64,000 nt of DNA, from assembly GCA_018697195.1 (NCBI GenBank), contig JAGMWU010000028.1, positions 6,237,298-6,301,297 of the forward strand, read 5' to 3'. A model generated the notes under the pieces. The model saw nothing but the letters and a program-made list of their open reading frames with translations, was not told the DNA's origin and searched no databases. This DNA is from Certhia americana (taxonomy: Eukaryota; Chordata; Aves; Passeriformes; Certhiidae). This document shows, piece by piece, positions 1-43,739 of this stretch. Position 1 is the stretch's first letter. Each line of letters opens with the position of its first letter. The position numbers were made by a program, and so were the translations under genes.

Positions 1-24
1 GTGCTCCATTGCCTGGGAGTCTAA

Positions 25-32880
<32,856 letters not shown>

Positions 32881-33538
32881 CATGCCTTGGTAATCTACCT
32901 TATTTGTTCCTGAAAAACACTGGCACTTTAGAGCTGGCTCTGGTTTACTGTTATGTATGGAGTAGCTCAGTGTCTGCACACTACAGCAGCCCTGGAGGAG
33001 CAGGGACAGCTGAGATGCTCTCTCTGGATTTGCTGGGTTTGTACCTTTCTGCAGCACTTGGACTTTGTTACATTTGTTACTCAAATGTAGACTTGAAATC
33101 ATTGCGGGGTTTAATTAATTCCACATGGTTTGGGGAATTATAAGTTCATAATCAAGTCCATTATTGCTTTCATACTGTAAAATCAAGCAGTCATGAGTAA
33201 GAGTCACTAATCCTTTGAAACACAGTATTTAAAGAATACTATTTAAAGAGCTTCAGCTGACCCAGCCCGAAGGCTGTAAGGGGAAGTCAGAACAAAACTG
33301 GGAACAAGAGCGCATGGTGTTCACAGGGAGATTGGCCCTTGGACCAGAATATAGTGACTTTTCAGAGACTCCATGGTGTGGATTAACAGATAAGTCCCTG
33401 TGCAACTGCCCAGATTGATGGGTTGTGGGAATCCAGACCTATGCTCTGCAGCAGGTCAGACTGGAAGATTACAGCAGTCCTCTCTGACCATCAAATCCAT
33501 TAATCCTGTCTTGCTAAGCCTTTCTAAATCTATTTATT

Positions 33539-33544
33539 AATAAA
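33539..33544 (+). terminator. LZTR1: LZTR1 polyadenylation signal AATAAA
   Basis: This is the first AATAAA on the plus strand after the LZTR1 stop, implying a 3' UTR of roughly 680 nt. Other uses of the 3' flank cannot be excluded. Confidence 0.7.
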
Positions 33545-35510
33545 GAATTAACATTTTCTCCTGGCATTTCATGATTGACTTGGATTTCATTTGGAAAAAA
33601 ATTAAGCAAAAAACGTTCTGTGCTTGATGAAGGTCACATTGTTAAAAATAAGTGTGTTACATCTTGTTACTAATTTTACATTGACTTATCTCTGTGAGAC
33701 TTTGCCTTTGCAGGAAGGTGAATGAAGGCAGAGTGCCCTTCCCAGCCTGTGTAGGAGCAGCTGCTGTTCCCTCCCCTCACAACCCCCAGCTCTGTGCTGG
33801 ATGCTTCCCACACTGCAGAGTGGAGAGGAGAGGAGCTTCACCTCTCCTCACAGCTGGATGGTGTTGGTTGGAGAGCACCAGAAATGTGGTGTTGGTAAAA
33901 GTGTCTGATGGTGGAACTGTCCCAGCCCTGCCCAGAGCCCTTGGGGCTGCCCCAGGAAGGAGTGACAAGCTGGGAATCAAAACCTTGTCCTGCTCCAGCT
34001 GCAGGGGCTGCTCTCTGCTTGTCTGAAGCTGGAGTGATGCAGGATCCCTGTCAAGACATGCAGCTCCTAGCCCTCACATTCCCACCCTTGCAACCATGAT
34101 TTTCATAAAGTGTTCCTGGAGCAGCAGTTGTGAGTTCCTCGTCAGCATCACACCACCTGACACACCCGCACGTGCTCTGGTGTGGCAAGGGTAGTGCAGT
34201 CTGTGCAATGGAGAACATGTCACAGATTTAATCTAAGGGAAGTGCTCTAGAGACCACCCTGTCTGTTTCCCTGGTGGCTTGCTCAAGTGAGCCAGACCAG
34301 AGGTGACAGGTGCTTCTGAGAGCCAAGGGCACCTTTTAAACAAGAGGGATTGTTTCCAGATGCCTCATAGTGGAGTCTCTAACCAGAGGTCGTAATAATT
34401 GTACTGGCAGGCTCTATACTCCCTGGGAAACCAGGCTGGCAGCTGGAGAAAGGTTCTACACTGCAACTTGTAACAAGACTATAACAACATTTCCAGTAAT
34501 GCTGATCCACTAGAGGACACCCATTGCCCAGGGAAGCCTCATTCTCTCAGGCTGAACAGGTTGGTTTCAACCATGCCATAACCAGCCCTCTTGAAATCCT
34601 GAGCCCACTTGTGAGGAAATGTATAAACATCCTCTGAGTGGGCGCTGTGGGGTCTTGGCTTTGGGGGGAGTTTGGCTCAGTCACAGCTGTAGGGATCACA
34701 GTACTGGGTCAGAGATTTAGTGTGAAAACTTGTAGCCCACTGAGATTTGCCTCGGGGCTGCTGCTGTGCAGAGTGCCAGGACCATGCACCTCTCTGAAAG
34801 GACACCCCCAAGTTTCCTAGAAGATCACAGAATGACAACTGTTGTAGGGGCCACACAGACAGGGGTACATGTGAACTTCCCAGGGCAGTTAGGTGTTTTT
34901 GTTATCACCACCTCGTTATTGTTATGGCCAGCAGGCCCCCAGGTTATTGAAGTTCCTGCAGCCTTGGGCAGTTTTGTACTGGAATTTGTGCGGTCATATC
35001 CCTGCATTTGGTAAGGAATAAGGAACATCGTGGCTGTCCAGCTTTGTCTTACTCCTACGGTCTCTGCCACATGCAGGCCCCACTGGCTCTTTAAAGCCCT
35101 TGGGACTGCTGGTGGGAGAGAAGGAGCACCCCTCCCAACCCAATGTGATCCCCAGCATAGTGACAAAAAGCAAGGTGGAGAAGCAATCTCCAGGTCCTCT
35201 GGAGCAGCAGCTCAGGGCACTGGAGCCAAAAGGCTGTAGTTTTGCCACACTGCACCAGCTCCCCATGTCCGCACTGTCACATGAGACTGGTGGCAGCTGG
35301 GCAGAAGCCTAGCAAGAAGCAGTGTGGATTGAGCTGTTCCAGCCCTGCAGGCTAAGACCAAGCCCATCCTTCCAGTGCCAGCACCAGGAGAAGCCAGCAG
35401 CACCCCAAGTACCCAGAACAGGGCTGGCAGTGGGGCAGGGAGCTCTCTCGTGGGCAGGTGGCCCATGGCTCGCTGGGAACAGGAAGAACACAGAGAAAAA
35501 AATTACACAT
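33545..35510. other. Intergenic interval between convergent LZTR1 and RNPEP
   Basis: About 2 kb between the two polyA signals. I see no exon, RNA gene or clear transposon. It has moderate GC and no N gap, so the two genes are joined within one contig. Confidence 0.7.
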
Positions 35511-35516
35511 TTTAAT
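35511..35516 (-). terminator. RNPEP: RNPEP polyadenylation signal ATTAAA (likely)
   Basis: Reading on the minus strand, ATTAAA lies about 80 nt after the stop codon, giving a very short 3' UTR. No AATAAA occurs closer. Confidence 0.5.
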
Positions 35517-35595
35517 AAGGAAATGTGCAGTGAGAGGGAGGAACTGAGGTCCTGCCAGCAGGAACACTGGCAAAGGGAGCAGAGCCCAGGCTGCC

Positions 35596-35760
35596 TCAGG
35601 CCTCAGCCCCCCCCAAGCCCAGGATCTTCTTTACGTAGTTCTGGACGTTGACATGGAGCTGGGGGGCCGTAGCAGAGAAGGTCTCCATGGCCAGGGCCCG
35701 GGTGGCCTCAGAGCCACCCCACATGGCCCGGTACAGAGGCAGCGTGTACTTCTGCTTGCC
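35596..35760 (-). CDS. RNPEP: RNPEP exon 11, C-terminus and stop
   Basis: 165 nt including TGA (35598-35596). Encodes [20 protein letters not shown] and then [17 protein letters not shown]. The last residues are specific to this lineage. Confidence 0.97.
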   Translation of the reverse strand, partial: GKQKYTLPLYRAMWGGSEATRALAMETFSATAPQLHVNVQNYVKKILGLGGAEA

Positions 35761-38700
35761 CTGCAGAGACAGCACACTTACAGCCCAGACTCTGCCCCAG
35801 CCCCTGGGATGATGCCCCCCATTGCCCCTGTCCCCAGCACGATGCCCCCAGCATGGCCCTGCTCTTAGCGAGGCACAGAGCACATAGCAATGGGACAGGG
35901 TGGGGAATGTTGCCGTGGGCAGTCCTTGGCACCACAGCACCTGGAGAGGGGAGAACACTCGAACCTTGGAGAAGGAGCAGACCCTGAGAAGTTCATGAAG
36001 TTGAAGGCCAAGTGCAGGGTCTTGCACCTGGGTCAGGACAGGATAGATGGAGGGATGGGGACCAGCCCTTCGGAGAAGGACTTGGGTGACAAATTGGGTA
36101 TGACCTGGCCATATGCTCTCCCATCCTGGAAAGCCAACTGTGTCCTAGGCTCATCCCCAACAGTGTGGGCAGCAGATGAGGGGGAAATTCTGCCCTCATA
36201 AGACCCCAATACTGGAGCACTTCATCCAGCTCTGGAGTCTCCAGCACAAGACACACATGGACAGAGGAGCCCAGAGGAGCCCATGGACCTGCTCTGTGGC
36301 CTGGGGCCAGGCTAGGAGAGATAGGGGTGTTCACCTGGAGAAGAGAACGCTCCAGGGAAACCTTAGAGCCCCTCCCAGTGCCAAGAGAGCTGGAGAGGGA
36401 CTTTGGAGTGACAGCACAATGGGGAATGGGATATTGAAAAAAAGTCTTCCCTGTGAGGGTGGTGAGGCCCTGGCATGTCCCTGGATGGGGCTTGGAGCAA
36501 TCTGGTCTAGTGGAAGGCACAGCGGGGAATAAGATAAGCTTTAAGGTCCCTTCCAACCCAAACCATTCTGTGGGACTATCAAAAGCAAGAGCCAACCCCT
36601 GTCTCTCTGGCACTGAAGGCCCTGTGTCCTTCTCTCCCCACTGCCACCACTGCCCAGGGACAAACCTGGCTGTGCAGGAAGTCCTTGACTTTACTGTACT
36701 CAGCCTCCAGGTTGTTCTTTAGGATAATCTGGCACCAGCGCAATCGCAGCTCAGCGTTCTGGGCCTTGGAGATCTTGGGGTACATCTTGCTCAGCCTTTT
36801 CACATTGCCTGTGAGAGGGCAGCAGTCACCATCCTCCATGGGGCTCTGACCCAGCTCACAGGCAGCCCTGTGAGTCTATCCCAAGTGTGCTGCAAATTCT
36901 CTGGTATCCTCCCAGCCTCGGGTTAGCCCTGGCCCCTGCCCAAGTGCCCCCCACCCCCAGCTCTGAAGCACCCCAGACACTTGATGTCTCTTGACAGGAC
37001 AGTGTTGGGCACTTCAGGCTGGGCAGCCCTGCAGGGCCATGGGTGGCTTGGGGTGCCAGCACAAAGTGGGAGGAGATTCCTCAGCAAAGAGGGCAAGGGG
37101 AGTTGCGGTGACATGGGGTCATGACAGCCCAGCAGAGCCAGCCTGGGGACAGCAGGACTTCACATAAATCCAGGGACGTGCTTCCCTGGGCTCTCCATCC
37201 CCCACCACACTGACTGAGGTTTCCTGTGAACCAGGACCCACAGAGCAGTTGGAGAAGGGCTGATGGCCACACAACTGCGTCTCCCCACGTGCCCTCACAC
37301 CCCCGACCATCTTGGACTTGGGCACATCACCCTGTGTCACTCACCAGAGCCCCGGGAGTGCCCTGGCACTCACCTTCAGGCAGGGGGGATTTCTGCAGGA
37401 CCTGATCCAGAAAATAGACCAGCTGGTACGTTCTCCAGCCCGTGATGTCCACGGCTTCGATCGCCTCCATGTTCAAGCTGTCGGCTGCCCAGAGCTCTGC
37501 CAGCTCATCCGCCGGCCTCATCAGCTGCTGCCCCGGCGACAGGTCAGGCAGGTAGGGCGGCCAGCCTGGTGTGTTCAGCCAGCGGTCAAATTCAAACCCT
37601 GCAGCGAGGCAGGAGGGAGAGCTGGGAACAGATCCCTGAGCCCCACACCAGATGCTGCTGCCCAGACCCCCCACTGCCATCTTCCAGTGCCACCAAACCT
37701 GCCCGAGGACGGTGACCACCACAAACTACTGGGGAGAGGCCATCAGACACATGGGCTCAGGGTGTGCTTGTGGCTATCAGCCCCAGCACAACCAGCAGGA
37801 TGAGCTGGCTCCAGCACAGAAAGCTCCTGACAAGGCTGGGCCAAGCCCAGTGCACTGGTTGGGCCTGATCCCAGTGCTCACCAGACTCACCAGGCTGAGT
37901 CATGGATACCACATGAAACAGCACCTGAGTGCAGAGCAGGGACTGGGTTCAAATAAAAAAAAATCAGGCTGAGTCGGCACGTGCCCATGCTTGGGCCTAA
38001 CCCCAGCTGGCCAGTGCGTCCATGCCTCCTCTGACAGAGCCACGCTGGCAGCAACAGAATCTCCAGTAAAACACACAACCTGACCTGCAAAGGGTCTGGG
38101 AGACATGGGTGGCTCTGACACCCACGGGTGCAAGGCTGAGAAGTGGCAGCCCCTGTTCCCTGGCCAGGCTGGCACTGTGCTGACCTGAGATGGAGTCCAC
38201 GCCTTTCTCCTTCAGCTCTGGGAAATACTCCAGGAAGAACCCGAGGGTGTCATCTGCAGTGATGCTCTGGAACTTGAACCGGTTCACGTAGGCCTGTGGG
38301 GATGGATGGGGCTGATGCCAGACACTCTCACCCCAGCAGTGCTGCCCAGCCCTCTGTGTGCTCAACCTCACGGGGAACTCATTCCAGCCTCTGTTCCCTA
38401 CAGGGGCTGCCCAGACCCCTGCATCCCCAGGGATATCCCTCAAGATTCCCAGCACCTGCTTCTAGCATGAGGCTAGGCTCTGCCTTCATCTTATTCCATT
38501 ATTCACATTCCCGTTTCCCACCTCTTCTTCCTCTCCACAGCCAGCCTCTCAGCCTGTCCTTCCCAGAGTCCTACTGTGCCCTGGCCTCCTGCCGTAGCAT
38601 TCTGGATGACTGCAGCTCACACCCACCTGGAGGAAGGCATCAAACTTGCTCTGGTTGCCCACAAGATGGGCCAAATAGCTAACAAAGCAGTACCCCTTCT

Positions 38701-41700
38701 CATAGGGTGTTTCATTGTATGTGTCATCTGGATTAATACCTAGAAAAAAGGAAAACCCTCAGAAATCCTCTGCCCACCTGCAAAACAACACAGCCCTCAC
38801 ATGCACCAAGATTCCCCCATCTGTGCTGGGCACAGCCTATCCCATCATTCTTGCAGCCATCGGTTCTTCCGGGTCCCATCACCCATGCTGGTGTTATTGC
38901 CAGCCATGGAACAGCTTGGCTCCCCCCAGCCCACCTGTCACTGTCCCACTCCTCCAGAGCCCAGGGACACCCCACTGACCTGGCTCAATCACCACCCGCA
39001 GCTTGTTGAGCGGATGGTCCTCCCCCGTGGCGTCCATGTGCTGGCGCAGGAGGGCCCTTCCTGTGGCAGCCTCCAGGCAGGTGTAGGGCAAACCTGGGCA
39101 GAGACAAGTGGAGGCATTCGGGGAGCCCGGCCAGACCCCAGCACACGGTGGGCACAGCGGGGGCTGCGACGGGAGAGGAACAGCATCAGTGCATGAGCTG
39201 GGAGAGTGGGAAACCAATACATATGGAGTCAGGATGGCAGAGCTACAAGGAGGCACGGGGCAACCCAGCCCCAGGCAGAGAGATATTTTTCGACCACTTA
39301 AGTTTGTGTGAATACAGCAAATTGTGGTGGGAGAACACAAGCTTCACAACAGGACTGTGTGTGCAGGGGAGAGCTCAGGACAGCTGGTATCACCTCCACA
39401 TGAGAGCTGCAGGAGGATGAGGAAGGTGAGGCAAAGACACATTCCTGGCAGGGGTTGCAGGGAACTGTCCATTTCAGAGCTAAAGCTACAATAAATCACA
39501 GACTGGTTTGGGCTGAAAGGGACATTAAAGATCATCTCGTTCCACCCTCTACCATGAGCAGAGACACCTTCCACTAGACCAAGTGGCTCCAAGCCCCATC
39601 CAACCTGGCCTTGGACACTTCCAGCGATGGGGTAGCCAAAGCTTCTCCGGGCCACCTGTGCCAAGGCCTCCCCAAACCCACAATATCTAATCTAAACCTA
39701 CTCTTATTCAGTTTACAGAACTCCACAGGGCCTTGCAACTGCTGCCCTTCACCAATTCTGAGATAAAGCACAGGCTCCATCTCCACTGGCACTCGGAGGG
39801 ATGCGCTGAGCTGTGGGACACAGACCCACACAGGGCTCAGCACCCCACAGCCAGGCATGGCCACGCACCGTAGACCTCAGTGGAGATGCGCCTCTGGGCG
39901 TACATGGTGAAGCCCTCATTCAGCCAGAACTCGCCCCATGTGGCATTGGTGACCAAGTTGCCAAACCAGCTGTGGGAGATCTCATGGATGATGACGTCCA
40001 CCAAGGAGCGGTCCCCGGCCAGCAGGCACGGCGTGACGAAGGTGAGGCAGGGGTTCTCCATGCCACCAAAGGGGAAGGAGGGCGGCATGAACAGGATGTC
40101 GTACCTGCCAGGGAAGGCTGAGCTCAGACCCCACTCCTCCTGAAGACAGAGCTTGGGACAGAAGGAAACTCTCTCCCTGGCCCTGGGGATCCAGATCTTT
40201 CAGGAACCTTCCAGCCATACCTCCCCCAAACATAAGGTCCAAAGAGTTTCTCTCCAACCACTAGGAACTCCTCAATCACCCCGTCGTACTCCTTCTTGGC
40301 AGCCTCGATCAGGCAGGGCTCGGCCCAGACACGGCTCCTAGCCAAGTGCAGAGAAGAGGAAGTTTAACCACTAGGGGACTTTCACCTTGTTGCTTCATCA
40401 GACAGAAATTGCACAGGTTTACTCCAAAGAAAAATAAAACCCTGCAGATAAAGGCATCTAAAGGGGCCAACAGTGCAAATTGCTGTGCTTTCTTTCCTTG
40501 TCTGCATGTCAAAGGGCTTTTATATGGCTGCAGTGGCAGCCAAGAACTCAAGAAAGCACCAGCCTGTGAGGAAATGTGGGATTCTCTATACATGGGGACC
40601 CACTGCCCTCACTCATGCGCAGGGTGACATGAGCAGAGCCAGGGACCCTCCTGAAGGTGAGGAGACAGAGCATCAAGCCTCCTTCTCACTCTCCAAGAGG
40701 GACTCTCATCTCATGAGCCCACAATCTGGTGACACAGACAGGGACTAACTGTGCCATGTTTGTGACCAGTGTCTCTGCTCTCCAGAGGCCAGTGGAGCAG
40801 GGAGAGGCAGGAGTTGGCTGCCACAGGAGCTTTACCATACTGCTCCCACAGCTCTGGAGGCTTCCTGAGCCCCTTACCTTGGCCCAACATCAGCAGACAC
40901 AATGTCCCCAACAACCAGAGCAATCAGGTAGGAAGGGATTGGCTGGGACATCTTGAATACAAAGGTGTTATCCTTCTGCTTCTCCCAGCTTGTGGCACTC
41001 ATCACAGCTGTGAAGCCCTCAGGGACCTGAACATGTGGATAAAACAATCCATTAGATCCACAGCAATGGGAGGCTAGCTAAGCCAGCTGGGACGCCACAA
41101 TGTCTGATTACAAATGCATCCCAGCCTGAAGGTGTCAGGGCCGTGGGCACTGCAGGCTTTGGGGAGCAGAGCAGAGCAGGAACACCCTGAGCTCACACTC
41201 AGGATCCCAGCTGCATCCCTGCAATATCCCTCCAGGATACCTCGAGCTGCTCCAGGTGCTCCTGGAGCTACCAGGAGATAAGGAAATGCTGGAGCTGCAG
41301 GTGTGGAAGGGCAGAGGATACAGGTACCTCAGCTGATGGCTCCACTCCCAATTCTTGCACAACAACTCATTTTTCCTGTTCCCAAGCCAGCATAGAACCC
41401 ATGGCAAATCCACCAGCCCGGGCTGAGCCCAGGGAGACTGATCCAGTGTTCCCTATCCCAAAAAGGAGGTGATCCCCGTGGTGCACAAGGAATACATTTT
41501 CCTTGGTATAGAACATCACACCAGAGCTCACCAACAGCCCCATCCCATGCTCAGCCTGTGGCACCAGAGGGGCTCTGCCCCGGGAGAGCAAAATAAATCA
41601 ATCCTGGCACCACCAGCTGATGCTGCTATGTGCCAATGGCACTGGCTTGGTGTCACACCATTAAGCAGTTCCCCTTGCCCACAGCAGGTTGGCATGCCAC

Positions 41701-43585
41701 GGTGGCCCAGTGCCAGTGTCACCACATGCCCACACACAGACAAGGAGGGAAACTGGATCTAGTGCCATCTTTGGGGATCGGCAGCTGCTCTTTCCTGGAA
41801 GTTTGGCAGCCCAAGAACTGCCACCAGGACCCAGCATGGCCCAGCACCACCACCCTCCTCCAGCTGTTTTCCCCCAAACTGAGCTCTTCCTGCTATAAAT
41901 GCCAGGAGCTCTGGGCAGGACAGCCAGGCCGGTGCATGCACCTGCTCCCAGGCACCAGTACTGCAACTGGAAAGAGGCAGAAGCACCCTGGGGCTGCTTG
42001 TCTTCATCCAAAAGAGTATATAAGAGAAAAACAGCCCAAGTACAGATGACTGATTTCTCAGTTGGGGTCTGAGGAGAAGGGTTTGAAGAAGTGTCCCTGC
42101 TGTGATGCCCCAGTGCTTTGGCACATTCCCTGCAAGGGACCCAACAGCTCAGAACAGTTTAAGCTGGAAGGGACATTAAAGATCATCTTGTCTCACATCC
42201 TGCCACAGGCAGGGACAGCTTCCACTAGCTCAGGTTGCTCCAAGACCCATCCAGTCTGGCCATGGACACTTCCAGGGATCCAGGGGCAGCCACAGCTGCC
42301 CTGGGCAACCTGTGCCAGGGCCTCCTCACCCTCATAGTCAAGAATTCCTTCCCAATATCCCCTAACACGCTAGCAGTGGGAAGCCATTCCTCCTTTTCCT
42401 GCCACTCCAGGTCCTTTTCCAAAGTCTCTCTCCAGCTCTCTTGGAGCCCCTCTAAGCACTGAAAGGGGCTCTCAGGTCTCCTCAGAGCCTTCTGTTCTCC
42501 AGGTGAACACCCCCAGCTCTCCCAGTCTGGCTCCAGAGTATAGGTTTTCCAGCCCTTGGATCATCTCCACAGTCTCCTTTGGACTTTCTTCCCTAGCAAA
42601 CTTTGCACTCATGGAGGATTTTGGTCCTCGTGGGTGTGAGTGGATGGCCAGGGCAGCTCCTGGGGCTCTGCTTACCTTCACGGTGGCTGAATAGGTGAAC
42701 TTGACTGAGGGGGTGTCAAAGCAGGGGAAGAAGGACCTGTTGAGGACAGCCTGGCCCTGGGTGTACATGTAGGGCTTCTGCTTCCCCGCCGTCTGCTCAG
42801 GGGACAGCCAGCACACCTGGGGAGGAACCGCAACCCCAGTGAGGGGTGGCTTAACCACAGCTGCTCCTTGCGGAGAGAGCTGGGAAGGGACTCTGCCCAC
42901 CCCAGGCCTGGTGTCCCCTGGAACACCTCCCAGATCTCCCCGGGTCTGGTGTCCCTCAGTGCACACCCAGTGTCCTCCCGGTCCTTGTAGGCCTGGGTAT
43001 CCCACCGGGCTCCATGTCCCTTCCATCCACCCGGTCTCTCGTCTGTATTACCTCGCCCACCCTGCTCTCTCCGGGCCCGGTGTCCTCCAGTGTCCCCCTG
43101 CTCACCCCGGGTGCCGTGTCCCCCGTGTCCTCCCACTCCCCCCGCCCCGGGCCCGGTATCCCACCGCTCACCCCGGGCCCCTCGCCCGCCTCGTAGTCGA
43201 TGAGGAGGGTGAGCAGCTGCCCGGCACGGGGGGCCTGGGGCAGGGCGATGTGCAGGGCGCTGCCATAGCTGGCGAAGGGCCGGCTCTCCACGGGCAGCGC
43301 CTGCCCGGCCGCGTCCCCGGGCCCGCCCGGCGGCGGCAGGAGCGCGGCGCGGCTGACGGACAGCGCGGGGTGCGAGTCCAGCCGCAGCTCCGCTCCCTCC
43401 CGCTCGCACCGCAGCTCCAGCCGCGCGCGCCCCCGCAGCCGCCCCGCGCCCGCCGCCGCGAAGTCCACGCGCAGGTCCAGGTGCAGGTGCCGCAGCGACC
43501 ACGGGCCCGCGCTGCTGGCAGAGGCCACGTCCCGCACCGGGGCCCTGTCCCGCACCGCGGCCACGTCCTGCACCGGAGCCGCCAT
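35596..43585 (-). CDS. RNPEP: RNPEP, aminopeptidase B (complete, 11 exons)
   Basis: RNPEP is a zinc M1 metallopeptidase that removes N-terminal Arg or Lys from peptides. It is linked to trimming of prohormone fragments and is found in the secretory route and secreted. Exons on the minus strand: 43585-43172, 42816-42676, 41026-40878, 40337-40221, 40104-39869, 39093-38980, 38739-38627, 38293-38185, 37598-37374, 36808-36666 and 35760-35596. They total 1926 nt, 641 residues plus stop; human has 650. Visible motifs: DVASASS near the N-terminus, GGMEN (287-291), HEISH (314-318) with zinc-ligand Glu 337 in WLNEGF, and Tyr 403 in NETPYEKG. The close paralogue RNPEPL1 is excluded, since its mid-region reads differently (HEVAHSWFGN, WLSEGL). 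The start is the ATG at 43585, in a good Kozak context (GCGGCGATGG). All splice sites are GT-AG and no frame is broken. Confidence 0.97.
35985..36578 (+). repeat. CR1 LINE, about 590 bp, in RNPEP intron 10
   Basis: Starts in CR1 ORF2 text (AAGGCCAAGTGCAGGGTCTT, CGGAGAAGGACTTGGGTGAC). It continues to the 3' end (GCTTTAAGGTCCCTTCCAAC, CCAAACCATTCTGTGGGAC). Antisense to RNPEP transcription. Confidence 0.92.
36666..36808 (-). CDS. RNPEP: RNPEP exon 10
   Basis: 143 nt, donor GTTTGT (weak). Encodes [20 protein letters not shown] and then [12 protein letters not shown] and VKDFLHSQ. Confidence 0.96.
37374..37598 (-). CDS. RNPEP: RNPEP exon 9
   Basis: 225 nt. Encodes [20 protein letters not shown], then [20 protein letters not shown] and [18 protein letters not shown], part of the C-terminal helical domain shared with LTA4 hydrolase. 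Confidence 0.97.
38185..38293 (-). CDS. RNPEP: RNPEP exon 8
   Basis: 109 nt. Encodes [20 protein letters not shown] and then [16 protein letters not shown], start of the helical C-terminal domain. Confidence 0.96.
38627..38739 (-). CDS. RNPEP: RNPEP exon 7 (catalytic Tyr)
   Basis: 113 nt. Encodes [20 protein letters not shown], with the transition-state Tyr in PYEKG, then [17 protein letters not shown]. Confidence 0.97.
38980..39093 (-). CDS. RNPEP: RNPEP exon 6
   Basis: 114 nt. Encodes [20 protein letters not shown] and then NKLRVVIEP. Its acceptor (CCCAG) lies beyond an intron with an antisense CR1. Confidence 0.96.
39488..39790 (-). repeat. CR1 LINE fragment, in RNPEP intron 5
   Basis: AATCACAGACTGGTTTGGGC, GAAAGGGACATTAAAGATCA and TCCAACCTGGCCTTGGACAC mark a CR1 3' end on the minus strand, same direction as RNPEP. 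Confidence 0.88.
39869..40104 (-). CDS. RNPEP: RNPEP exon 5 (catalytic: GGMEN, HEISH, zinc Glu)
   Basis: 236 nt. Encodes [20 protein letters not shown], then the zinc-binding and catalytic [20 protein letters not shown] and [13 protein letters not shown]. All catalytic residues are intact. Near identity with human over this exon fixes the gene as RNPEP. Confidence 0.98.
40221..40337 (-). CDS. RNPEP: RNPEP exon 4
   Basis: 117 nt. Encodes [20 protein letters not shown] and then [11 protein letters not shown], leading into the catalytic domain. Confidence 0.97.
40878..41026 (-). CDS. RNPEP: RNPEP exon 3
   Basis: 149 nt, donor GTAAGG. Encodes [20 protein letters not shown] and then [20 protein letters not shown], the end of the N-terminal domain. 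Separated from exon 2 by an intron carrying an antisense CR1. Confidence 0.97.
42144..42590 (-). repeat. CR1 LINE, about 450 bp, in RNPEP intron 2
   Basis: CAGTTTAAGCTGGAAGGGAC, GGCCATGGACACTTCCAGGG and CCTGGGCAACCTGTGCCAGG, then AGAGCCTTCTGTTCTCCAGG. Minus strand, same direction as RNPEP. Confidence 0.92.
42676..42816 (-). CDS. RNPEP: RNPEP exon 2
   Basis: 141 nt, phase 0/0. Encodes [20 protein letters not shown] and [16 protein letters not shown]; the second is a strongly conserved M1-family substrate-domain block. Confidence 0.97.
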
Positions 43586-43720
43586 CGCCGCGGACGGGAG
43601 CGGGGCCGGGCCGGGGGTGGGGCCGCCCGGCGGGGGCGGGAGGCGGGTCCCGTCCAGGGGCGGGCGTAGGGCGGTCCCGGGAGCAGGGAATGGAGAGGCG
43701 GGGAGGAGGCCTAAGGGGGG
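43000..43720 (-). promoter_or_regulatory. RNPEP: RNPEP CpG-island promoter with GC boxes
   Basis: Dense CpG over exon 1 and its 5' flank. GGGGGCGGGA (43631-43641) and GGGGCGGGC (about 43657-43665) are Sp1-type GC boxes some 45-80 nt upstream of the ATG. There is no TATA box, as expected for a housekeeping gene. Confidence 0.65.
43172..43585 (-). CDS. RNPEP: RNPEP exon 1 (start codon, N-terminal beta domain)
   Basis: 414 nt, 138 residues, ending YEAGEGPG at donor GTGAGC. Very GC-rich. The first 25 residues contain three imperfect copies of a V-(R/Q)-D-(V/R)-A unit before the conserved DVASASS. An in-frame upstream ATG at 43738 exists, but it lacks family similarity and lies in the promoter. 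Confidence 0.94.
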
Positions 43721-43739
43721 AATCCCTCGGGGTTCCACG

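Noticed and set aside
35596..36027. A 143-codon minus-strand frame taken as a separate gene
   Set aside because: It is RNPEP exon 11 plus upstream intron read-through.
43736..43738. Upstream in-frame ATG for RNPEP
   Set aside because: Would add 51 Pro-rich residues absent from the family and lies upstream of the GC boxes; the ATG at 43585 has a better context.
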